A DNA stretch of 11,355 nucleotides from an uncultured Maritalea sp. (GTDB taxonomy: Bacteria; Pseudomonadota; Alphaproteobacteria; Rhizobiales; Devosiaceae), in contig CAJXLH010000060.1 in the NCBI GenBank assembly GCA_913055925.1, forward strand, positions 1 through 11,355, read 5' to 3'. Numbering within the stretch: position 1 is the stretch's first letter; each line of letters begins with the position of its first letter. Shown here in pieces: positions 6,613-11,355 of this stretch. A program made the translations under genes and the position numbers. The notes beneath the pieces are model-generated. The model saw nothing but the letters and a program-made list of their open reading frames with translations. It had not been told where the DNA came from and did no database searches.

Positions 6613-7521
6613 ATGACTGTACGCACTATTCTTTCTTCACCGACAAAAGAAATCGCTATTGGTTTCGATCAGCCATTTTGTGTAATTGGCGAACGGATCA
6701 ACCCGACCGGCCGCAAAAAGCTAGCGGCGGAAATGAAAGAGCACAATTACGAAACCGTGCAAGCCGACGCATTGGCGCAGGTTGCGGCTGGTGCGCATGT
6801 TCTGGACGTAAACGCAGGCGTGCCTCTGGCTGACGAGCCAAAAATCTTGGCTGAGTGTATTCAGCTGGTACAAAGCCTTACTGATGTGCCGATTTCGATC
6901 GATAGTTCAATCATCGATGCGCTTGAAGCTGGCCTTTCCGTTTATCAGGGCAAGCCGCTCGTGAACTCTGTCACAGGAGAGGAAGAATCGTTGGAACGGG
7001 TTCTTCCATTGGTGAAAAAACATGGCGCTGCAGTTGTTGCCATTTCGAACGACGAGACCGGCATTTCAACCGATCCAGATGTTCGCTACGCAGTCGCGAA
7101 AAAGATTGTCGAGCGTGCTCAAGACCACGGCATCCCGAAAGAAGATGTTGTTGTTGACCCGTTGGTTATGCCAATTGGCGCGATGAATGATGCAGGTCAA
7201 CAAGTGTTCCGTTTGCTTCGCCGGCTGCGAGAGGAGCTGCAGGTGAACACGACTTGCGGCGCATCCAATGTTGGTTTTGGCATTCCAAACCGACAAACGA
7301 TGACAGGTCACTTTATTGCAATGGCTGCGGGTCACGGCATGACCTCAGCGATCATGAGCCCACTGCACAAAGAACAAATGGATGCAGTTCGTGCAGCCAA
7401 TGTGTTGAACGGCCTTGATCCAGACTGCGCAGAATGGTTGCGCGCGAACCGCCCTGTTGGTGAAGCCGATGGCGCTGCTGGCGGTCGTTCACGGCGTTCT
7501 GGCCGTCGCCGTCGCGGCTAA
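6613..7521 (+). CDS. Methyltetrahydrofolate:corrinoid methyltransferase (pterin-binding domain)
   Basis: Transfers the N5-methyl group of methyl-THF to Co(I) cobalamin on the corrinoid protein, as in AcsE or the second substrate domain of MetH. The 302 residues form a TIM barrel with pterin-binding motifs in order: IGERINPTG at 25-33, VLDVNAG at 63-69, ISIDS at 94-98, VNSVTGEEE at 117-125, DP at 182-183 and TTCGASNVGFG at 213-223. The catalytic fold is complete by about residue 275. A low-complexity tail follows, ending GGRSRRSGRRRRG (290-302), matching in style the tails of the first and last operon proteins. The stop is 16 bases before the preferred GTG of the RACo gene. AAGG lies 4 bases before the ATG. 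A dihydropteroate synthase (folP) assignment is unlikely because the GERIN and GASN motifs fit the methyltransferases. Confidence 0.92.
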   Translation: MTVRTILSSPTKEIAIGFDQPFCVIGERINPTGRKKLAAEMKEHNYETVQADALAQVAAGAHVLDVNAGVPLADEPKILAECIQLVQSLTDVPISIDSSIIDALEAGLSVYQGKPLVNSVTGEEESLERVLPLVKKHGAAVVAISNDETGISTDPDVRYAVAKKIVERAQDHGIPKEDVVVDPLVMPIGAMNDAGQQVFRLLRRLREELQVNTTCGASNVGFGIPNRQTMTGHFIAMAAGHGMTSAIMSPLHKEQMDAVRAANVLNGLDPDCAEWLRANRPVGEADGAAGGRSRRSGRRRRG

Positions 7522-7537
7522 GCTACGGACAATAACA

Positions 7538-9577
7538 GTGAGCGCAGCAGAAAAAGATGCATTGGTGGTCTTTCAGCCCTCTGGGCGAAAGGGACGTTTT
7601 CCGGTTGGAACGCCAGTACTTAGTGCTGCGCGCGAACTCGGCGTTTATGTCGAGAGTATTTGCGGTGGCCGCGGGATCTGCGGCAAATGTCAAGTTAGCG
7701 TTGCAGAAGGTCAATTTGCGAAGTTTGGCATAACCTCACACGCGAGTTCTCTTTCAGCCATTGGGCCGATTGAAAACCGTTACGACGAAAAACGCGGTTT
7801 GGCTGATGGCTGTCGTCTGTCATGTTCGGCAACAATTGAGGGCGATCTCGTTGTTGATATACCAGATGCATTCAAAGTTGCCGGTCAGACTATTCGCAAA
7901 GACGCGACCACTGATGCGATGGTGCGCAATCCCGTCGTGCGCCCTTATTATTTGGAAGTCGCTGAACCAGACATGCACAATCCGCTTGGCGATGGTGACC
8001 GCTTATTGTTGGCGTTATCCGAGCAGTTTGGCATCACCGATGTTTCGATTTCCCACTTTTTGAAACGTGATCTTCAAAAAACGCTTCGTAAAGCCGATTG
8101 GAAAGTGACCGTTGTCGTTCATGACAACGGGTCGACCAAACGCATTGTTTCGATCCGCGAAGGTTACGATGATCTTGTCACCGGTCTTGCTGTTGATATT
8201 GGCTCAACAACGATCGCAGCTCACTTAACAGATCTCACGTCCGGCGAAATCTTGTGCTCGACGGGTGTTGCCAACCCTCAAATTCGGTTTGGCGAAGACC
8301 TCATGTCGCGCGTCTCATACGTGATGATGAATACCGACGGTCGTGAAAACCTACGTTCGGCGGTCGTTGACGCCGTAAATGGTTTGGTAGACCAACTACT
8401 CGAGCAAAGCGATACCCCACGAGAAGCGCTTTTAGATGCCGTGTTTGTTGCCAACCCGGTAATGCATCATTTGTTCCTCGGTTGGGACCCAACCGAAATT
8501 GGCCAAGCTCCATTTGCGTTGGTGCAATCAGCAGCTGTGAATTGTGCGGCTTCTGACATTGGTTTGAAATTGGCAGCTGGGTGCCAAGTTTATTTGCTAC
8601 CGCTTATTGCCGGGCATGTGGGCGCTGACGCGGCGGCGGTTTTGTTGGCACAACATCCTGAAACTGAAACTCACGCAACTTTGGTCGTGGATGTAGGTAC
8701 TAACGCGGAAATAGCGCTTTGGGACGGTACGCAATTGCTTGCTGCGAGTTCGCCGACAGGACCAGCGTTTGAGGGCGCTGAAACTTCGTGTGGCCAAAGA
8801 GCGGCCCCAGGCGCCATTGAGCGTATTCGTATCGACAAAGAAACACTGAAATGTCGTTACAAAATCATCGGTGTTGATGAATGGTCGGATGATCCTTCGT
8901 TCGAAGAAAAGGCGGCGAAACTCGGCGTCACAGGCATTTGTGGCTCAGGCATTATCGAAATCATGGGCGAAATGCTGCTTGCTGGCATTATCTCACCTGA
9001 CGGTATTATCCGAGCGCCAAAGACCGAAGCCGAGGAAGGCATTCTAGTCGAAAACGATCGCACCTGGAGCTTTGTCGTCCGTGAAGGCACGCCGCACATT
9101 CAAATTACTCAAAATGATGTTCGGGCAATCCAATTGGCGAAGGCAGCCCTTTATGCTGGTGTGAAACTGTTGATGGCAAAATCGGGTCTTCAGCAGGTCG
9201 AAGAAATTCGCCTTGCTGGCGCATTTGGGTCCTACATTGACCCCGCATATGCGATGCTGCTGGGCCTTGTGCCAGATTGTAAAGTTGAAAATGTCAAAGC
9301 CGTTGGCAACGCCGCGGGGCAAGGCGCTTTGATCGCGTTGCTCGATCACACTGCGCGAGAACGCATTGAAACTACAGCGCAAAATGTCACTAAGATCGAA
9401 ACGGCTCTAGAAGCCGAATTTCAGGATCTCTTTGTGGCAGCCATGGGTTTACCCAACACTCAAGACGCGTTTGAACAAACGCGCCAGCATTTCGACATGG
9501 CCACTTTTGTGCCAACACAATCTGGCGAAGAAGGCGCGCGCCCACGACGAAGAGGTCGACGAAATCGCGCGCGCTAA
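7538..9577 (+). CDS. RACo-type corrinoid activation ATPase, [2Fe-2S] + ASKHA (DUF4445) protein
   Basis: Reductive activator of corrinoid proteins: it uses ATP and a [2Fe-2S] cluster to return inactive Co(II) cobalamin to Co(I). From GTG 7538 the product has 679 residues. A plant-type ferredoxin domain spans about 8-105 with cluster cysteines C42, C48, C51 (CGGRGICGKC) and C96. A linker and middle domain follow, then an ASKHA nucleotide-binding region with AVDIGSTTIAAHL near 217, VVDVGTNAEIAL near 383, GPAFEGAETSCG near 407, and LAGAFGSYIDP near 559. The end, GARPRRRGRRNRAR (666-679), is arginine-rich. An upstream ATG at 7415 also keeps the frame open but would add 41 residues unlike any ferredoxin and overlap the previous gene by 107 bases, so GTG, with ACGGA about 9 bases upstream, is preferred. 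It replaces the AdoMet reactivation domain of classical MetH. Confidence 0.9.
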   Translation: MSAAEKDALVVFQPSGRKGRFPVGTPVLSAARELGVYVESICGGRGICGKCQVSVAEGQFAKFGITSHASSLSAIGPIENRYDEKRGLADGCRLSCSATIEGDLVVDIPDAFKVAGQTIRKDATTDAMVRNPVVRPYYLEVAEPDMHNPLGDGDRLLLALSEQFGITDVSISHFLKRDLQKTLRKADWKVTVVVHDNGSTKRIVSIREGYDDLVTGLAVDIGSTTIAAHLTDLTSGEILCSTGVANPQIRFGEDLMSRVSYVMMNTDGRENLRSAVVDAVNGLVDQLLEQSDTPREALLDAVFVANPVMHHLFLGWDPTEIGQAPFALVQSAAVNCAASDIGLKLAAGCQVYLLPLIAGHVGADAAAVLLAQHPETETHATLVVDVGTNAEIALWDGTQLLAASSPTGPAFEGAETSCGQRAAPGAIERIRIDKETLKCRYKIIGVDEWSDDPSFEEKAAKLGVTGICGSGIIEIMGEMLLAGIISPDGIIRAPKTEAEEGILVENDRTWSFVVREGTPHIQITQNDVRAIQLAKAALYAGVKLLMAKSGLQQVEEIRLAGAFGSYIDPAYAMLLGLVPDCKVENVKAVGNAAGQGALIALLDHTARERIETTAQNVTKIETALEAEFQDLFVAAMGLPNTQDAFEQTRQHFDMATFVPTQSGEEGARPRRRGRRNRAR

Positions 9578-9581
9578 CACC

Positions 9582-10484
9582 TTATGCGGTTAGATCTGCC
9601 GGTGGTGTAAGCCCATTTGCGAGACAGGCTGTTGTAACTGTGTTCGCGAGCAAGCAAGCAATCGTCATCGGGCCAACGCCGCCAGGAACCGGCGTGATGG
9701 CCCCTGCTCGTTCGCTCGCGCTTGCAAACTCTACATCTCCGACCAGTTTGGTTTTGCCGTCGCCTTTTTCTGGCGCATCGACACGGTTGATGCCCACATC
9801 GATAACGGTTGCGCCTTCTTTGATCCAATCGCCTTTTACCATTTCGGGCCGCCCAACTGCTGCCACAACAATGTCTGCGTCTTTGCAAATAGCCGCTAAG
9901 TCTTTCGTACGTGAATGAGCAGTCGTAACGGTCGCGCTATCGCGCAGCAACAATGCACCCATTGGTTTGCCTACAAGATTGGAACGGCCTATCACCACTG
10001 CATTCTTGCCCGACAAATCACCTAACTCATCTCGCAGAAGCATCAAGCAGCCGAGCGGTGTACATGGTACCGGCCCGGGCAAACCTATGGCCACTTTGCC
10101 GACATTCTCTGGGCTGAAGCAATCCACGTCTTTTGCGGGCGACAACGCGTTGATGATCTTGTTTTCATCAATATGCTTTGGCACTGGCAATTGACATAAG
10201 ATGCCATGCACATCTTCTCGATTGTTCAGCTCATCAATGAGCGCCAGCACTTCGTCTTCCGTTGCGGTCTCAGGCAATTCGAATTTGAACGAGTTCATGC
10301 CAACTTCGACTGTTTGTTTAGCCTTGTTGTTCACGTAAACTTGGCTCGCCGGATCATGCCCAACAATGATAACCGCCAAGCCCGGCGTTAGACTATGCTT
10401 GGATTTTAGTTCGTCAACGTGCGCGGCAATTTTCTTGCGCAAGTCGGCCGCAAACGCTTTGCCATCTATGATTTTTGCACTCAT
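9582..10484 (-). CDS. folD: Bifunctional methylene-THF dehydrogenase / methenyl-THF cyclohydrolase
   Basis: Interconverts 5,10-methylene-THF, 5,10-methenyl-THF and 10-formyl-THF, with NADP as the likely cofactor. From ATG 10484 the product has 300 residues. Catalytic residues fall at the E. coli positions: Y50 and K54 (in SQVYVNNKAK), Q98 (GILCQLPVP) and D121 (KDVDCFSPENVGK). The nucleotide-binding VVIGRSNLVGKP, HSRTKDL and the closing signature PVPGGVGPMTIACLL are intact. An upstream in-frame GTG at 10496 overlaps the pxpA stop, but the GGGGAAG ribosome site lies between the two and points to ATG 10484. It follows pxpA by 11 bases, so the two are probably co-transcribed. Its stop is 4 bases from the stop of the RACo gene on the other strand, and its product lies upstream of methyl-THF, the methyl donor for that operon. 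Confidence 0.96.
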   Translation of the reverse strand: MSAKIIDGKAFAADLRKKIAAHVDELKSKHSLTPGLAVIIVGHDPASQVYVNNKAKQTVEVGMNSFKFELPETATEDEVLALIDELNNREDVHGILCQLPVPKHIDENKIINALSPAKDVDCFSPENVGKVAIGLPGPVPCTPLGCLMLLRDELGDLSGKNAVVIGRSNLVGKPMGALLLRDSATVTTAHSRTKDLAAICKDADIVVAAVGRPEMVKGDWIKEGATVIDVGINRVDAPEKGDGKTKLVGDVEFASASERAGAITPVPGGVGPMTIACLLANTVTTACLANGLTPPADLTA

Positions 10485-10487
10485 TTT

Positions 10488-10494
10488 CTTCCCC
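10488..10494 (-). promoter_or_regulatory. Ribosome binding site deciding the folD start
   Basis: GGGGAAG on the minus strand, 3 bases before ATG 10484 (core GGGGA 5 bases before). It overlaps the alternative GTG codon at 10496-10494, which makes that codon an unlikely start and favours the 300-residue FolD. Confidence 0.6.
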
Positions 10495-10495
10495 A

Positions 10496-11248
10496 CTATT
10501 GTTTGGCAAACGATCTAAGAGTGATCCCTTTTGCCGAAATTGTATCTCGAACCGCTCGAGCGATACGAATGGCGTGCTCATTGTCGCCATGTACGCAAAC
10601 TGAATGCGCCGATAATTTTATTTCTTCGCCACTAACGGCATGAACTGTACCTTTATCGAGCAACTGGTTGATCTGCGCAGTCACCTGTTCCGCATCATGC
10701 AATACAGCACCTTCAATCGAGCGTGATGCGAGTTGGCCCTCATTCGTATAAGCGCGATCAGCAAATACCTCGTCGAAACTTCGAAGTTCCAATTGCTGCG
10801 CAGCTCTCTTCTGTGCGGTTCCGGAAATTGCAAGAATTTGCACGTCTGGCATCAGTTCGCGAATTGCGCCGTAGGCCGCAAGCGCGAGTTCATCTGATTC
10901 AGCTGTCATGTTGGCAAAAGCACCATGCAGCTTCACATATTCAATGCTGGTGTTTAGGCGCGATGCGACCTTTTGAAAACGTTCAATTTGACGCTTAAGC
11001 TGCGCATTCAACTCTTCAGCCGAGAGTTCTAACCGTACGCGTCCAAAGTTTTCTTTGTCTTCAAACCCAGGATGTGCGCCAATTGCTACGCCATGATCTT
11101 TGGCGCGTTCTATGGCAACTCGAATGGTTTCCTCATCGCCGGCATGTCCACCGCAAGCGATATTGGCGCTCGTGATGATTTTCATAAGCGTAGCGTCGTT
11201 TGGACTGCCTTCGCCAAGGTCCGCGTTTAAGTCAATCCATTCACGCAT
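10496..11248 (-). CDS. pxpA: 5-oxoprolinase subunit A (LamB/YcsF family)
   Basis: Subunit of the PxpABC enzyme, which uses ATP to open 5-oxoproline (pyroglutamate) to glutamate in the cytoplasm. From ATG 11248 it has 250 residues, the usual length. Motifs are IDLNADLGEG (5-14), ANIACGGHAGD (28-38), IGAHPGFEDKENFGR (56-70), a KLHGAFAN stretch (106-113), ADRAYTNEGQLASRS around 165-180 and VCVHGD near the C-terminus. The motif KPHGALYN that is usual in the family reads KLHGAFAN here, a noticeable change at an active-site loop. A GAGGA ribosome site (11257-11261) lies 8 bases before ATG 11248, so this start is preferred to GTG 11263. It overlaps the end of pxpC by 8 bases and is followed by folD 11 bases later, so pxpC-pxpA-folD look like one transcript. 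Confidence 0.92.
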   Translation of the reverse strand: MREWIDLNADLGEGSPNDATLMKIITSANIACGGHAGDEETIRVAIERAKDHGVAIGAHPGFEDKENFGRVRLELSAEELNAQLKRQIERFQKVASRLNTSIEYVKLHGAFANMTAESDELALAAYGAIRELMPDVQILAISGTAQKRAAQQLELRSFDEVFADRAYTNEGQLASRSIEGAVLHDAEQVTAQINQLLDKGTVHAVSGEEIKLSAHSVCVHGDNEHAIRIARAVRDTISAKGITLRSFAKQ

Positions 11249-11355
11249 ACCATTGATCCTCACGGCCTAGTTTTTGCGCAGACGTAAGAGTAACAGGAGA
11301 AAACACAATTTCCGTATTTGGCCTGAGTTGCGCAAATCGGTCCTGATCCGCGTCA
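11241..11355 (-). CDS. pxpC: 5-oxoprolinase subunit C (biotin-dependent carboxyltransferase/KipA family), C-terminal end only
   Basis: Only the last 37 codons lie in the window; the gene enters from the right edge. The reverse-strand reading ends QDRFAQLRPNTEIVFSPVTL followed by TSAQKLGREDQWYA and a TGA at 11243-11241. This matches the usual PxpC/KipA ending, in which an AQ-RPG-like turn and a strand of the type RFxPV precede a short helix. The stop overlaps the pxpA ATG by 8 bases, the expected coupling for these two subunits. The call rests on a short fragment plus its neighbour, so it is good but not certain. Confidence 0.75.
   Translation of the reverse strand, partial: DADQDRFAQLRPNTEIVFSPVTLTSAQKLGREDQWYA

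Noticed and set aside
9533..9574. GC-rich inverted sequences at the end of the RACo gene as a terminator hairpin
   Set aside because: The CGCGCG runs arise from the Arg and Ala codons of the tail, the loop would be about 25 bases, and no T-run follows.

Overview
The window reads as ordinary chromosomal DNA of an alphaproteobacterium, most likely a marine member of the Rhodobacterales or Hyphomicrobiales. The grounds are the gene block rlpA - D,D-carboxypeptidase - tmk - holB, a lipoprotein RlpA with a SPOR tail, and a methionine synthase split into separate genes together with a DUF1638 gene and a PF13769 ('virulence factor') gene, a set I associate with roseobacters and relatives. Base composition looks moderate by eye. 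I see no insertion sequence, phage gene, tRNA, rRNA or CRISPR array.

Layout. (1) Positions 1-3742, minus strand, transcribed right to left: rlpA (septal lytic transglycosylase), a PBP5/6-type D-Ala-D-Ala carboxypeptidase, tmk (thymidylate kinase) and the first 238 codons of holB (DNA polymerase III delta'), which runs off the left edge. (2) Positions 3743-3962: a 220-base divergent promoter region with a perfect 14-bp inverted repeat beside the start of the plus-strand operon. (3) Positions 3963-9577, plus strand: a tight six-gene operon encoding a homocysteine methyltransferase, a free-standing corrinoid (B12) protein, DUF1638, PF13769, a methyltetrahydrofolate:corrinoid methyltransferase, and a RACo-type ATP-dependent corrinoid reactivase with a [2Fe-2S] domain. 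(4) Positions 9582-11355, minus strand: the C-terminus of pxpC, then pxpA (5-oxoprolinase subunits) and folD. folD converges tail to tail on the operon with 4 bases between the stop codons.

How the genes fit together. FolD interconverts 5,10-methylene-THF and 10-formyl-THF. MetF, not in the window, would reduce methylene-THF to methyl-THF. The methyl-THF methyltransferase would pass the methyl group to the corrinoid protein, and the homocysteine methyltransferase would take it from methylcobalamin to make methionine. RACo would rescue cobalamin that has been oxidised to Co(II). Together they supply every domain of a classical MetH except the AdoMet-binding reactivation domain, which RACo appears to replace. 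The two small proteins in the middle have no known role and are the best candidates for new biology. A second unusual feature is that all three corrinoid-interacting enzymes end in an arginine-rich tail, while the corrinoid protein begins with a very acidic segment. This suggests electrostatic docking of a multi-protein methionine synthase.
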